NCBI GenBank assembly: GCA_016801845.1 | Contig: CM028913.1 | Span: 21,480,065-21,544,064, forward strand | From: Polydactylus sextarius | Lineage: Eukaryota; Chordata; Actinopteri; Polynemidae | Direction: 5' to 3' | DNA: 64,000 bases | Shown: positions 12,137 to 24,820 of the stretch, piece by piece | Position numbering within the stretch: position 1 is the first letter of the stretch | Layout: each line of letters opens with the position of its first letter | Notes under the pieces: model-generated | Database searches by the model: none | The model's input: only the letters and a program-made list of their open reading frames with translations | What the model was told of the DNA's origin: nothing | Translations under genes and position numbers: made by a program

Positions 12137-15100
12137 ACACAGTTAAAATGAAAACTCAGAGCTTAGGAAGTAGCTGGGATTTAATAGACAGACCAAAGGC
12201 TTATTCCAGTGTCGTCCCATTTCATTAAACATAATCAAAGCGCTTCTACAGAGCTCTCTTCTTTTCAATTCCTTCTTATTATTCACCAAGTGAGCCGCCT
12301 CAATCATTTCTAAAACTAAAACTGTCAGGCACCGTCAACTTAAACCAATCACATTATTTCAAAAATGAAAATCATGTTAAGCTCAAAACTCATTCCTACC
12401 TCTTTTTGATACGCCAGTCCTGTGTCAAAGAGCTTGATAAATAGGTACTGGGTCCATCTGTAGTAGTCTGGGAGACATGTGGACACTTCCTGTGAGAGAA
12501 AAAAGCCAAAGTCAAAGTCAGAGCAACAGTGTGAGTCACACAAATGTCTGTTAGATGAAGAGTGTTTGTTTTTTACTCACCCGATCCCAGTTGAAGCAGA
12601 GGCCGAGGCTGTCCAGCTGCTCCCGCATCAACTGAATGTTACTGAAGGGGAGAGAAAAACAACAGCAACATTTGGGTGAATTTATATAGAAATGGATGCT
12701 TTTGAGTTTTTGGGTTCATGATGTACCTTTTAGTCCAGTCCTCTGGGTCCAGTCCTCTCTCAATGGCTGCGTTCTCAGCTGGAAGTCCAAAAGCATCCCA
12801 ACCCATCGGATTCAGCACCTGTGGATGCAGTTACAGACTCTGAATTAGTACAGACATTATTAGCGAAGCGACAATAAATTTATCAGCAATAATAACAATA
12901 ACTGATTCATTTCCAGTTGTTTTTCTTCTGTGTTTAAATACGAATGCGTTTTATCTCCGCAAATTAAATCTGCAGAGAAAACAAGGTATTTCCAGACGTC
13001 GCCTCAGGCTCTGGGAAATTGTTTGGGCTTCTATTATATTTTGACATTTTATGCAAAATGAATGATTGAATGGAAGAAAGCAGCTGATGAATATTAACTG
13101 GTAATGGAAGCAATCAACAGTTGCAGCTTAAATATGCATAAAAGAAAAGTTATTTTCACTGCCTGAAGGTTATTTAATCAAGAATTAGACCTGAGACTGA
13201 AAGATGGATGAAAGCTCCAACAAATCAACTACACATGTTCTGAACAAAACTACATCATCACGGAGCCAATGATTTGTCACATATTACTGTTTCATTTGGT
13301 GTCATACAACAGAGTGTGAATCTAAGTAATTGCAGGTGCGACACTGTGGCCTTTTCTCCCCCTCGACATATTGTCACTGGATCAAAGAGACTTTAAGAGA
13401 AATATCATCAAACTAGAGACATTTCTTGACACTTTTGAAACAAATGGAAGCAGCGAACGTCTCAAGATGAATATAAGACTTGTTTGGCAACTGTACATGC
13501 CATATATGAAATGATTTTCTTAATTTTCTAGGTCAAGGTGGGTTGATGTGGCAACCATAGTCATACTACAGAGGATGTGAAAATGTGAAAACAGCCTTTT
13601 AGTGTTTAACTATGATGATTGACAGACAGACAGATTGTAAGAGACGTTTAATGCAGAAAAATACAACTCAGCTTTGTTTCACATTGTGGTTAAAGCTACA
13701 GACTGACAGTGTTTTACATGCAGCAGCAGAAGCAGCAGCTGTTATATAATGTAAAAGCAAAGCGGATCAGGGTGTGACGGCTGTGTACCAACCAGCCTGA
13801 TGTATTATTTCACAAGTTGTTTTTCACACCATTTTTCTGCCTGTCTGCTTTCTCCCTCTATACTTCTTATCCACATCCATTTTATTGCCCCCACCACCCC
13901 CCAACCCTCCTTCTCTCTCCTCCCCTCCAACCTCCACTCTCTCCTTGACATGAATCATTGTCGAATCAAGACGACGTCTCTCTCATTCATCTCTTTCTCC
14001 CTCTAGCGTCTCGGGCCACGTTTCCCCCCAAGATGAAAGCACAGGAGAGGAAGACGCAAGTAAAGCGGAGGAGAAACCGAGTGACAAGGAGTCGAGGACT
14101 GGAGAGGATCATTGTGCGGACTAACCGGTCTGATGTTTCAGACGAATCGGTATCCTTGGTAACTGCATGGGCCTCATTTGTAAAGCCGAGTGCTGGATGG
14201 TACTGGGCTGAGAGAGAGCGGCGAGCAGCAGACCTCTGTGACTCGCTCAGGAGAAATACACACACATTCAGAGTGAGGAAGCCAAAGATAGCTGACGTAA
14301 ATAACAAAGCAGAAGAGAAACATGCTCCTCATTAAGAAGGATATGTAACTATTGTGTTTTTTCTGTGTAAAAACCCCATTAAAGCGAGATGAGATGCTGC
14401 TGTTGTTGCAGGAAACATCTGTGATGGACAAGCTGTTAGTGAGCTCAACTCTTAAAGTTCAAACAGACAGCATCTCTTTATCTATAATAGGTCCTAATAC
14501 AAAAGCTTCAGCTCCACTTATCTTAATATCCATGAAAAGTGTGAAGACTAAGCTGACCCATCATCATGGAGACATTTCAGAGTACGTTTCAGAGCATGAG
14601 TGACAGGAGGCGGTGGGAGATGGACGTGGGAGTGAGTGGAGGCTGATTTTATGTCAGTCTATCTGCTGTAACATGGAGCAAATCAGTGCCAACGGGGAGG
14701 CAGACACATTCATCCACAGCTCCAGGCTCCTAACGCTTCACAACAAGGATACAAGAGCTGAGAGTCTGGTTTCTGTGAGTGCGAAGCCACTCAGCTACAT
14801 GCAAGTGTCCACCTACACAAGCCTCGCTCCTTCTGTGGCAGCTTTGAAATGTAACTGGAGCATTTGTCTTCTCATCACACTTCAGTGTTCGTCTTTTATG
14901 CCTTGTTCACTGAACAACTAAAAGAGGCGACACACAACCAAAGACTAAAAACACACAAGAGGCAACAAGAAACTACAGAATCAAGACAACACAGACGAGT
15001 ATGACTCAAATTAGATTTCATTTACACCTGAGAAGAAGTCAAAATGACATTCTTGTTTAGGTTGAGGAGTCCCCAAACATTTCCAGGGAGCTCAAGATGG

Positions 15101-18100
15101 AGCCACTGCTCCCTCATGTTGAAAAAAGCCCAACTGAGTTACAACCAGCACACTCTTAGAGACATTATATATCTCATCTAGTCTGGTAACACCTTAAGAT
15201 CCAACAGGAGGTGCTGGGAAATGCTGGACACCTGAGCTTTACTTTTACCACCTCGATCAACCCTGTATAAGCACATAAAAACGAATGGCACACACACAGC
15301 TTTGGTTCAAAGTTTTGGGAGATATCTTCTTGATCAACTAAATGTTAATAAACTCATTCGCTTTTTTGCCAGATATAACAGGCGAAGAAGATACAACTTC
15401 AACTATTTCTTGGCCGTTTGAAGCGACTTTCTACTTTGCTGTAGAGGAACTGGTGGGCAGATTTGGCACAGTTTCCAGTTAGTTAAACTAAACTAACTCT
15501 CTCTGACAGCAGTGTCAGAAAGCTACATGTTATAAAAGACAATATGTCCAAGCTACTCTATGACAAGTCGCTAAACAACAAGAGGAGGCTCAAACAGACT
15601 CATTTCACAGAACGAAGCAGGGAAGTCATTCCTGCTTGGATTGAGTTTACTGACCGATACGATGGAAACGTCAGCTAGACTCAGGAATATCTGGGAATGT
15701 AAACATGTTTAGCCAAAACAATCTTTTTTGGGGAAAAAGATTGTGAATTAGTCTCGATATATTAAAATATGATTTAGGTGTGATAAAGGTGGGAGTCGTC
15801 ACAGCCTCCTGACTGATCCTCAGGTTATGGAAATGTACCACCAGATCTCTGCTCTTAAAAAATGTATGGAGTCCATGTCAGAAATAGTATCATATATAGA
15901 TCCTAAGACTTTTTTTCTCAAAGCACAGGTGGGACACTGTGCTGCGCTGCTTGTACTGCTGTAATTTTGTTTTTTTTTCAAATATGTGTATTTGCCTTAA
16001 ACCTTATTTAAGATGATAACAGTGTGTAGGCGAGTATAAAAACAAATAAAACCTCTCTCAGGTAGTCAGACACTTTGTCATTAGACTTTTATATATTCTG
16101 TATTATCCATATTTCAACAAATCGTTTTACATTATCTATATTCTATATTTTATTTTCTATTATAGTTTAATTCTTTAAGACTATATACAATTTATTTGCT
16201 CCCGAGGAATCAATAATAAATTCTGACGAGATTGTTCAAATAATTTTTATCACCTAAAACCTAAAACTGAGTCTAATTGGACGTAGAATGGCAGGAACGT
16301 TATAATAAAATGTTTTTCTTTCAGGGTGTGACCATGGGACCACCTTAAGTGTAATATCCTTTAATTAACTAGTGGATAGACTGTGAGTAAGCGGCAGAAC
16401 GAGGTTGACGTTCTGACAGATGTTTGGAGAAAAGAAGAGAGACTCCCGGGCAGGAAGTAGTCACCAGTCATGTGAAACCATGTTTCTGCTCGGGGAAGAA
16501 GAAGATACACGCCATGTAGTGCAAATCTCACCAGGGAAAGAAAAAGGAGGGACTCATCTGGATAAATTGAAGGATATTTGGATGAGGTGTGATTGTAGCT
16601 TCGTCAACACCCTACAGCCGTTTACTGGACACAAACACAGTGCTGAATATCGACTGCGGTGCTTTGACCTGAAAAGAGTTGAGTCAATAGCACACCGGAG
16701 CTCGAGACAGAGAGTATGGATTTTACCTTTCCCTTATTTCTACCTAATTTAAACCATGAAAGAGGATCTAATGGGAAGGTTCAAGATCATCACAGCAAGT
16801 TCACAATCCCATATTTCCTCCATTTGTCTGCTTTTATCAATGAGAGAAACATTTCTATATTTATATGCATTTATTCTGAAAGGTTCAACAGGTCTAAGGT
16901 GTCATAAAGAGGTATTATTAAACTAAAGGAGGAGTGTGAACAGATATTCATAATAAAGGCTTGTATTTTTCAAGATGCGGAGCAGGAGTAAACAGATAAG
17001 AGTGAAGCAAAACAGCAGTGAGACTTTTTAATCAGAAAAAACCCACAGAGAGAAAGCAAACAACAGCAATCATATTGTCAGTGCTGTATAATGTTTTATA
17101 CCAGATATGTAGAGCTCCATTAGTTCTGAATGAAAACACTGAGTCATTGTTCCGGTGGAGCGCGGTGGTTTACCAGTCATTTTACAGGAACGGCCAAGTC
17201 AAAGAAGCTCAAAGCGGATGTCTCGTAATAGATGGTAGCTCACTGCAATAAAAATATAGTAGTCAAAGTCAGAGTGCTCCAGAGGATGACACATCCTTTG
17301 TGACTCTGGAAAAGAGAAGTCAGTGAAGTCTACGTCTGAACGAGGCTGGAGACAGTCGAGCCAAAGAGAAGAGAGAGACTCATGTTGGGGGATAGATAAC
17401 GAACAAAAGAAGCAGCCCCCGACCGGCGTTCATTAAAAGTTAAAAACACAGAGGACAAAGTTGCACAAAGTTGCACAAAGTTTTTAGGATATTTTATTTA
17501 AGGTTGAAGGGCGGGAAATGCTATGTCTTTATTCCACATTGTGGTTGTGTATAAAAATACACAAAGGCGGGAGAGATGCTGGCAAACATCGGCGCCACCG
17601 TGTTATCCAAAAATTATACAACAAGTAGTTCTGACCAAGCAGTCTGATTGGTCAACAAGGAATTTAGAACTTGCTCAAATCAGCATGACGGCACGCCTGA
17701 CATCACTAAAAATATTACTCCGCTCGGTGGCAACTTTGTATCCATCTCCATGGCAACATTGTAACCGTTGATTTATTTGGCGGTGTCAGTCTGGATGAAT
17801 AATAATAAGAAGAAGAAGAAGAAGAAGAAGATAAAATTGAAAAATGAAATGGAAGTCATGGCAGTATTTTTTTTTTTTCTATAGGAACGTTATTTATTAC
17901 TCTACTAATTACGTTATTTATTATTTTATTAAAATAAATCATGATTCACATCTACCTCCCGTAGGGTGTTCCTGTCAGCTACCAAAGTCACATTTATAGA
18001 ACAATTAAATCAACTTTTTTTTAATTTATTTAATATGCTGTAGCCGAAAATGCCCCGTTTTAGCCAAAGGGGTATTTCCCTTCAGTGTGAGAGACACTGT

Positions 18101-20888
18101 TGTGACGGGTAATATTGTTTAAATCAGCACCTGAGGCGACGTTTGTTGGCTTTGTTTGGTTCAGAACAAACAACAAAAAAACAGCATAATGAGGACGTGA
18201 GGAGGCAAATCACAAGGACAACGTGTAGAAACACCAGTCAACAACTGACCTAAATTACACTACATGTGTTTGCACCAACTTCTTAAAAGGCAACGAAAAC
18301 CTCCACAAATAATCTGGAGGAAACTGACTCTGCTGATCCACGATATTTTGTGAGTTGCATGTTTTCACTGATATGATGACTTCTTTTAGGTGAAAAAACT
18401 AAAGAAAACACACATCTTCTATTTTCAATGGAGCTTAAACGACCATATTTACCTTTTTGTTACTTTAAACTGTATGTAGATTATTTTATAAATTATTTAA
18501 ATGAATTTAGATGAATAATACAGCATTTACAACTAAAGAAGAATTTTCTAAAATTATATAAATATGTGTATGTGCACATAAAGGTAGAAAAGAGTGGTAG
18601 GCCTCCATCTTCTGATAAATAAATCCTGTTGGGGTTTAAAATGCATTATTTGCTCCAAGTGGTAAAATTTTTAATTTTGACGCATTTAAATGCTGCAGTT
18701 AATGATAAGCAAGATGTAAGCGATATTGTTTAGTTTTTCTGGTATTTCTCTTAATATTGTGAAAATTATTGTTTAAAATTGTAAGATTTTTAAAGTTTGA
18801 TTTAAAGTAAGATGTTTAAATGCTGCTTCATTCAGCCTCAGTACTTTACAGTATTTTCATATGATCAACAATCTGTTTTCTTTCATATTTCTGGGAAAAA
18901 AATACTACTGAGAAATATAAAAATATCTTAACCTTTAATTTGAACCTTACTAGAACGATGCGTCAGTAACTTGTTGAATATTTACAGAGGATTAAAGTTT
19001 AATAACAGTGTATCTTTCTCTCTAAATTCTTCAATAAATATGAAAACTTTTTTGCCGTAATTGACATTTTAGAAGAGAATCTCCAGCAGGATGAAGCGTA
19101 CCTGATGTCCTCTCATTCTCTGGAAGTGTCCGATGGTGTCACTAATGGTATACACTCGCACGTGGCCCATGTGCAGTCGCCCCGATGGATACGGAAACAT
19201 GGAGAGGACGTAAAACTTCTTCCTGTTGGATCCCTAAGAAAAACCAGACATTTAAAAATAAGATATGAGCTGTGAGATAACGTCAAGACCATAAAACGTT
19301 AATCCTGAGAGGCTGTAATAACAGTGTAGGAGTTATTTTCTCTATTATCAGTGAGACACTTGAACGACTCTTGTATAAAAGACACTGCATTAACGTGATG
19401 AGACCAGGGACGGACTAATTACTCATCACGTCCAGAGCGAGGGTGCTGACTAACTGACATCTGGTGCGTCAGTGTTATGAGGCTCTAACGGCGTTTGATT
19501 ATAGTGTCAGGATCCCAAACAGCAGCAGCATCAACACTGATTATGGATGGTTTACAGTCTGCAGCGCTGTTACCACGGCAACACAGTAAGTACCGGTTAT
19601 ATACGTTGATGACAGGAAACCTGAGTCATGAATTTTTTAATAAATTAATCAGGAGCAGAAGCCGACGTGAACGTACTTAATCACCGTCATCTTCTTCCAG
19701 ACGACCGCACAGTCAGAGCACGAGGATCAACATCAGTCTCAACTACAGGTCTGAGATCAGCGGCGAGACGGATGTTTAAGGTGCTGAAGGTATTTTAAAT
19801 CTTTAAATAAACAGACTCGTCCACGTGCATGGATTTAAAAACTCACATTATCAGTGTGACTGGGGTCAAAAAAGACCCAGACTTCAGTTCATTACACAAC
19901 AGAAAACTCACATATTACATTTACATCCACATTCATCTCCTGGTTTTTAATATTATCTTTGTGTTTTGATTATATTTTATGATAAAACACTGTCACAAAT
20001 ATATCCTTCAACATGTATGTCAGCCTAAAATTGAACTGAGTTAACTGAATGAACAAAAAAAAAAAATAATAATCTGGAGCTATTTTTAAAAATCGAATAA
20101 GACTGATTCATTTTTTTTTCAAGAACCAACTGATGGCTCAGCTGGTTAAGTGTGCCTAGTATTTTCTCAAGGCTATAGGCCTCACTGCAGACTGTGCAGG
20201 TCTTTCAAATAAAAGCAAAATGACCAAAATTGGTGATGCTGGTGATTCCAGCTTCTCAAATGTGAGGTTTTGCTGTGTCTCTAGTGTCAGTGATCATCTT
20301 TATTTTCCTGATTTTAATAAGTTAAAAAAACAAACATTAGGACTTAGGCCTTAGTACTTTGACCAACGTGTCTTCTCTGTCTAATAGAGCAAAAAAGGCA
20401 AAAAGACCAGAAATATAATTGATTTATACCAAAGTTTTGCTGATTCCAGCTTCTCAAATGTGAGGCTTTGCTGCTTTTCTCTGTTTTGTAACACTGTAAA
20501 CTGGATATATTTCAGTTCAAGACAAAAGAAAAAGAAGCGAATGTGTTTTTTTTTTTTTTTTTACATTTTTTGACATTTAATGAACCAATTGTCTGAACCA
20601 GTATATTTTCCTAATTTCAGTAAGTTAAAACCAAACATTAGGCCTTAGTACCTCGTCCATTGAGTCTTTCTTCCACTGAGCCATGATGCGTGGGTGCCAC
20701 CATTTTTCCACTTTGCGCCGAGTCTCCGTCCGATAGTGCTTTTCCCATTCTCCTGTCTCGCTGAAGAGGGTGCGGGTGCTGGGGGACAAGAGACGGTGGA
20801 ACGGACTCACCAGGAGAGGAGCCCTGACTCGTCCAGACCGGACCGCAACCAGCGGATACAGAGCCAGCCGTCTCACTGACGCCTGCAT
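1213..20888 (-). CDS. lars2: lars2, mitochondrial leucyl-tRNA synthetase (12 coding exons; C-terminus beyond left edge)
   Basis: Charges mitochondrial tRNA-Leu with leucine in the matrix (known for the family). Coding exons in transcript order: 20652-20888, 19102-19233, 12727-12818, 12581-12641, 12400-12489, 11952-12095, 8910-9017, 6413-6572, 5892-5996, 5463-5578, 5089-5372, 1213-1311. All have AG acceptors and GT donors and phases agree, giving 542 codons plus 2 nt, about 60% of the human length (903 aa). The start ATG (20886-20888) follows an acceptor at 20900-20901, so the 5' UTR is split. The N-terminus is basic with few acidic residues, as in a mitochondrial presequence. The HIGH signature appears as HMGH (residues 100-103) within YPSGRLHMGH. 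The LISRQRYWGTPIP block and the DTMDTFVDSAWYY block are both present. The editing insert (about residues 270-420) is degenerate. KMSKS and the anticodon-binding part lie off the window. Identity is very confident; exon ends are inferred from sequence alone. Confidence 0.96.
1312..5088. other. lars2 intron 11
   Basis: This 3.8-kb intron has no exon that I can support. It holds a CT-rich run (about 1640-1665), a T-run near 1983-2000, a hAT-like MITE (2285-2830), a GT run (about 3020-3037) and an unusually repeat-free block at about 3300-3560. The rest is unremarkable AT-rich DNA. Confidence 0.7.
2285..2830. mobile_element. hAT-like non-autonomous element (MITE), copy A
   Basis: The ends are inverted: the left begins CAGTGTTTTATAGTAA and the reverse complement of the right begins CAGTGTTGTGTAAAG. 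The flanking 8-mers CTAACAGC (2277-2284) and CTAAAAAC (2831-2838) match at 6 of 8 positions, fitting an aged 8-bp target-site duplication as made by hAT elements. The interior has many AAGTA/TACTT motifs and a central GACCTGTGACTGTTT-type segment shared with copy B at 43026-43582. There is no transposase reading frame. The family assignment is inferred from TIR and TSD shape, not from a database match. Confidence 0.75.
6573..8909. other. lars2 intron 7
   Basis: The only structured feature seen in this 2.3-kb intron is the TIR-bearing element at 8155-8853. The rest is AT-rich and has no plausible exon. Confidence 0.65.
8155..8853. mobile_element. Non-autonomous TIR element
   Basis: The left end reads AGGGTGTTTTCACCCATGG and the reverse complement of the right end reads AGGGTGTTTTCACACTTGA, so the terminal repeats agree over about 13-18 bp. 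The inner sequences also show partial inverted similarity (GGTCCCTTTTAG against GATCCCCTTTAAA). No clear target-site duplication flanks it. Internal reading frames look random. Short TIR elements with GGGTG(T/C)TTTCAC ends are common in fish genomes (general knowledge), and the superfamily is not assigned here. Confidence 0.6.
9353..9392. repeat. (CA)n microsatellite in lars2 intron 6
   Basis: Twenty uninterrupted CA units. Confidence 0.95.
11914..11938. repeat. (CA)n / transcript (UG)n just downstream of the lars2 exon 6 donor
   Basis: About 12 CA units on the plus strand read as UG in the lars2 transcript. The run starts about 12 nt inside intron 6, beyond the donor at 11950-11951. Further CA blocks follow at about 11864-11912. 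Confidence 0.9.
12103..12132. repeat. (CA)n / transcript (UG)n just upstream of the lars2 exon 6 acceptor
   Basis: Fifteen CA units read as UG in the transcript and end only 6 nt before the acceptor AG at 12096-12097. They occupy the place of the polypyrimidine tract. Confidence 0.9.
12819..19101. other. lars2 intron 2
   Basis: This is the longest lars2 intron in view, at 6.3 kb. It contains a decayed LINE 3' end (about 15060-15290), a (GAA)n run (about 17808-17830) and otherwise AT-rich unique DNA. Open frames of 110-125 codons (13958-14335 and 16420-16752) show no recognisable domain, good start context or splice logic, and are taken as chance. Confidence 0.65.
15060..15290 (+). mobile_element. 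Decayed 3' end of a fish LINE (endonuclease/reverse transcriptase type)
   Basis: The segment resembles the C-terminal coding tail found in many fish LINE copies: ACATTATATATCTCATCTAG, GGTAACACC, GATCCAACAGGAGG, then CACCTCGATCAACCCTGTAT and AAAACGAATGG in the expected order. Many substitutions and lost frames mark it as an old fragment. Recognition is from memory of the family. The clade is not assigned and no protein can be read through it. Confidence 0.55.
19234..20651. other. lars2 intron 1, with an internal tandem duplication
   Basis: Two sequence modules each occur twice. TGATTCCAGCTTCTCAAATG starts at 20243 and again at 20441. The string GGCCTTAGTAC, with an upstream TAAGTTAAAA...AACATTAGG, ends at 20357 and again at 20651, where it forms the exon 1 donor. 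The second unit is longer by about 96 bp. No coding sequence is seen elsewhere in the intron. Confidence 0.6.
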
Positions 20889-23060
20889 GTTTCTTTTGCC
20901 TAAAACAGAAACAAACATTTAAACATTTTCCGAACCTTTAACAGATTCCTGTTCTGGCTCAGCTCCACTGCTGTTTTACAGTCTGTGTCCTCGGTGCCAC
21001 GTCACTCACACAACAGCATGATTTCATTACAAAAAAAAGAGGTTTATTCAGTGTGATGTGATCTGAACATGCTCTGGCTCAGTCAGACTCCAGGCAACCT
21101 GTTCTCATTACGCCTCCTGTCTGCTGAGATTTGAGAACAACATTTTCAATCAAACAATTTTCAATTATTCACTTGTTTCTCTGTTTCGAATCTGCCCTGC
21201 AGTTTAAAAAGAAATGACTTTAGCCTTTCAGGACATGAAATTAATGTTGTCAAAAAAAGTCTGTCAACGTTCATTCAGGATAAGTTTTACTGGTTGTTGT
21301 CAGAAAATAGTCTGACCTAAATTTGTCATCATTATAACACACACACACAGATGCATGTATATAAACACAGTTTCCAAGACAACCTGACGGTATCAGTACA
21401 GTCTGTGCTTCCCTCAGCTCCGTGTCAACACATTTCCACAGCCAGATGTGACACATCTGGACCTCAGTCGGCGAGACCTTTACAGCTGCTGATAATCGAC
21501 TCACCGACCGACACCAGACTGAGATAAACATGTAAATGAGGTAAACAAAAGTTATGGCTGGTTATCTAAAGCCACACTTTACCTAAAGCTGCCTGAAGAG
21601 ATTATTATGCTATAGTCCACATTGTCATTAAAATAAATTATTATATTGAAGAAATTGTTCAAACAGTAGGTGGGAACATGAACGAAGTGGTAACTTTCAT
21701 CATTAAAGTGGATTTGCAGCAACAAAACAGTTAAGACTTAAAGAAAACAAGAGTTTCTGAATGAAGAGTGTCACTCGATCATTAAGACTCTGAGCAGCCT
21801 GAAGGATTTACTAGTCAGGGCGACACAAATCTTTGAGGGATAACTCTCAAAGCTTTTTCAAACTAATGAGAAACAAACCAGCTCGTCTCCTCGTGTTTGT
21901 GTCACCCTCCTGCTTGTGGGCTGTGCTTTTTTTCACTAAATATTCTGGAGTATATAAACTAAACTCCTCCCTCAGGCTCAGACTGAAGCTGAAGCTGAGG
22001 CTGGGAGAGCCGAGCACTCAAGGTTGTGCGTTTCTGACGCCGCGAGTGAGTGGGCTGATGCAAGAGACCGAGAAAAATGTTTCTATGGTGACTGGGCTCA
22101 TCCATTCGAGGGAGTCTCTTCTGTAAAGAGAAAATGAAAAGTTCTGCAAACATAAGGAGAGAAAAGCTTCGTCTGGAGATTTGACTTCATTAGTGATTAA
22201 TTATTAATTACATTAACAGCTCAATTACTCAGTGTTAATTCATTTGGTATTAAACTGACACATATTTCATTTATTATATAACCAAAAGATAATATAATTC
22301 TGATAATGTGATGATAATGAGATTTAAATGTTTGTCACACCACAAATAATCCATTTACTCATACAGTCATACATTTACCTTAAATAGTCATTATTTTAAA
22401 GACAAATTAATGATTTAAATAGTTTCTAAGACAAAAACTTCACACCCTATATCATGTAATATGAAAATATTTGAACTTTTTGAGATTATGAAGCTGATAA
22501 AACCATTTAAATTTCAAGTTTATGATAGGTATCGTTGCCCTTTGTTTGAGACTTTACAACCCAAATGCTTAATTAATTAACAATTAATCACTTATTGAGT
22601 TAGTTGCCTATTATTTGTTAACTAATTAATTATAAATGTTGTATAAGGACGACACTAATAACAGGAAATACATGACAGGTCAGTGTCAAGCTGCTGTAAC
22701 AGGAAATAAACAGACGTGTCGCAGATTTAACGTCTCAGACTTTAACTAGACATAAATCTAGACCGTCTACATCTCTGTCTTAATCTAAATTATCGATATA
22801 TTTAAATTATCCTTCATGTTATCATGTCATTCATTAACCTCATCTCTGTAACCTCCTGAGTAGCGACCACCAGTCTGTCGGCTCAGATTAAAAACAAACT
22901 CTTTAAATGTTCCTCCTGCTCCACTTTGTTTCCGCGTTATATTTTCATAAACATAAAACTAACAATTTATATCAAAAACATTCAGGTTCAGTCTTTAAAT
23001 GAGCTGTAAATGACCTGTTTCCACCGGATCACGACTTCACTATAGGCGCCGCCATCTTGT
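20889..23060 (-). other. lars2 5' UTR start and presumed 5' intron
   Basis: The start codon exon begins at 20899 after a TTTTAG acceptor, leaving 11 nt of 5' UTR in that exon, so a non-coding first exon must lie upstream. A plausible one is near 22990-23060, with a candidate donor CAG/GTCATT on the minus strand near 23011-23022. The intervening 2.1 kb is AT-rich with a short CA run near 21338. No other gene is seen. Confidence 0.5.
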
Positions 23061-23110
23061 TTTGAAAAAACTTTATTGAAACCTCGCGAGATTGACAGCG
23101 CCAAAACCCA
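23030..23110 (-). promoter_or_regulatory. lars2: Probable lars2 promoter
   Basis: Two vertebrate housekeeping-promoter motifs lie close together. GCCGCCATCTTGT (23048-23060) is a YY1 site, reading AAGATGGCGGC on the minus strand as is typical just downstream of a start site. CTCGCGAGA (23083-23091) resembles the TCTCGCGAGA core element. The local GC content rises sharply above the AT-rich surroundings. The placement suits a non-coding lars2 exon 1. The exact start site is unknown. Confidence 0.6.
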
Positions 23111-23454
23111 ACGTGAGTTTGGGGGGAAAAAAACATAATCGCGTTGTTTTTTCTTTAATAAAACAGTTTATTTATTTAATTTTAGCTTTATATCAAACGC
23201 TGATGATATTTAATAAATTTTGTATATTATAACAAACATTAAAAATGATGTTGTTGAGATTTCCTGCTGATTTCAGTGAGGGATGTCTCTGTTACCATAA
23301 CAACCTGTAACACCCTCTTATTACCTCTCCAAGCAGGTTATTATTTGGTCCCTGTTTGTTTGTTTGTTTGTTTGTTTGTTTGTTTATTTCTTTGTTTGTT
23401 TTCTTGCATTTATTTGTCAGCAGGATTTGATAATGGAGCACGAAGAATCCATAC

Positions 23455-23458
<4 letters not shown>

Positions 23459-23508
<50 letters not shown>
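23459..23508. repeat. (TA)n microsatellite
   Basis: About 25 uninterrupted TA units in AT-rich DNA, preceded by a TGTT tetranucleotide run at about 23355-23400. Confidence 0.9.
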
Positions 23509-23511
<3 letters not shown>

Positions 23512-24754
23512 AATTGACGTCTACACCTGATAAACCTTGTTTATTCACATTTGACAGAATATCATCACAAGCTTTATTTGCAATCATCTTAGTAACAGTA
23601 ACACTTTTAAATAACAGATTTTATAGAGTGTTTATTGATTCATAGGTTATGAAGTTGGTGTCTATCTTTGCTATTAGGTAAAATGTTTACATCCTGGCAA
23701 CCCCATTGTTGTTGTTTTTATTATTTTATGTTTTTTAAACATTATTAAACAATAAAAATATGAGTTTACATTTTTTTTTTTAAAAATGTTACTTTTGTTG
23801 TTTTAAAGTTTCTTTAAAGTTTCCTATAAGGTCACATGAATCAAAGTAAATTAACTCATACAGTCGAAAAGTTACCATAAAACACCACTGAAGTTAATCC
23901 ACTACACAAATTTACTGCTCACAGCTCTACAAGTATCCTCAGGAGGAGCTTTCATTATGAGTGATTTCTGAGAAAAGCACAATTTCTTTGATGCCAACTG
24001 CCAGTGTAAAGTGATTTCTGAGAGAGAGAGAGAGAGAGAGAGCACCTCCACTCATTTCATCTTCATCACAGAGAGGAGACAGTCACTGAAGAGGAAGATC
24101 AGGATGATGATGAGGAGGTGGAGGTGGGAGCGTCTCATCAGAGTCTTTTCCTCACCCTGTGGCTCTCACCTTTGATCTGACAGAGGCAGTGAAAGAGCCG
24201 AGGAAAGTCAGAGCTGACGATGGGAGAGAGAAGTGGGGAGGGCGTCATTAGCAGGAGACGGAGAGAAACAGAGAGAGAAAGAGAGAGAGATCCTCGGTCT
24301 GACGTCAGCGAGATAAACCTGGGGCTCCGATTAGCCTCACGTCGTATATCAGAGTTAAATGGCGCCTCCACCCAGGGCACAAACAGGATGGAGAAGGAGG
24401 AATGAGACGGGGAAATTGCTTTTTGACACAGTTGAGACTCTAACTCTCCACATAAAACCTGATGAATGATTCTGATACTCGTCTCCTCATCATTACTGTG
24501 TATCGTGGACGAGTGTTGGTGCTGCCGTTTTATCATTAGTTCACGACTGAACATTAGAAAAATGATATACGAACAAATCCTGGAAAATATGCTCCTGCAG
24601 TTCTCTAACTCTGTATTACTCTGGTTTCAGACATATTTGAAGGCCTACAGATATAAACTGCACTGATAGTAACATAATCTAAAATAAAAATTTATGACTG
24701 TGAATCAGAGTTAACTCTTCTTAAGTTTAGTTAAGTTAAGTTAAGTTAAGTTAC

Positions 24755-24820
24755 TTTGACCTTTGACCTTTGACCACAAAAATCTGATCAGTTCATCCTA
24801 AAACTGAACATTTTTAGATG
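24755..24820 (+). repeat. Dispersed fish repeat fragment with a tandem TTTGACC block
   Basis: Three tandem TTTGACC units (24755-24775) are followed by CACAAAAATCTGATCAGTTC and ATCCT. The same arrangement (TGACCTTTGACC, then AATTTAATCAAGTCATC) occurs near 45850-45900, so it is a dispersed family rather than a single site. A short TTAAG minisatellite precedes it (about 24723-24752). Confidence 0.5.

Noticed and set aside
11702..12140. Cys/Val- and His/Thr-rich open frames over CA repeats (similar ones near 365-650, 970-1420, 34872-35144)
   Set aside because: They come from (CA)n/(GT)n in other frames. Here the real coding frame on the same strand is lars2 exon 6.
13958..14335. 125-codon plus-strand open frame in lars2 intron 2
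   Set aside because: No recognisable domain, no flanking exon logic, and antisense open frames of similar length overlap it. Taken as chance.
16420..16752. 110-codon plus-strand open frame in lars2 intron 2
   Set aside because: No family resemblance and no independent support.
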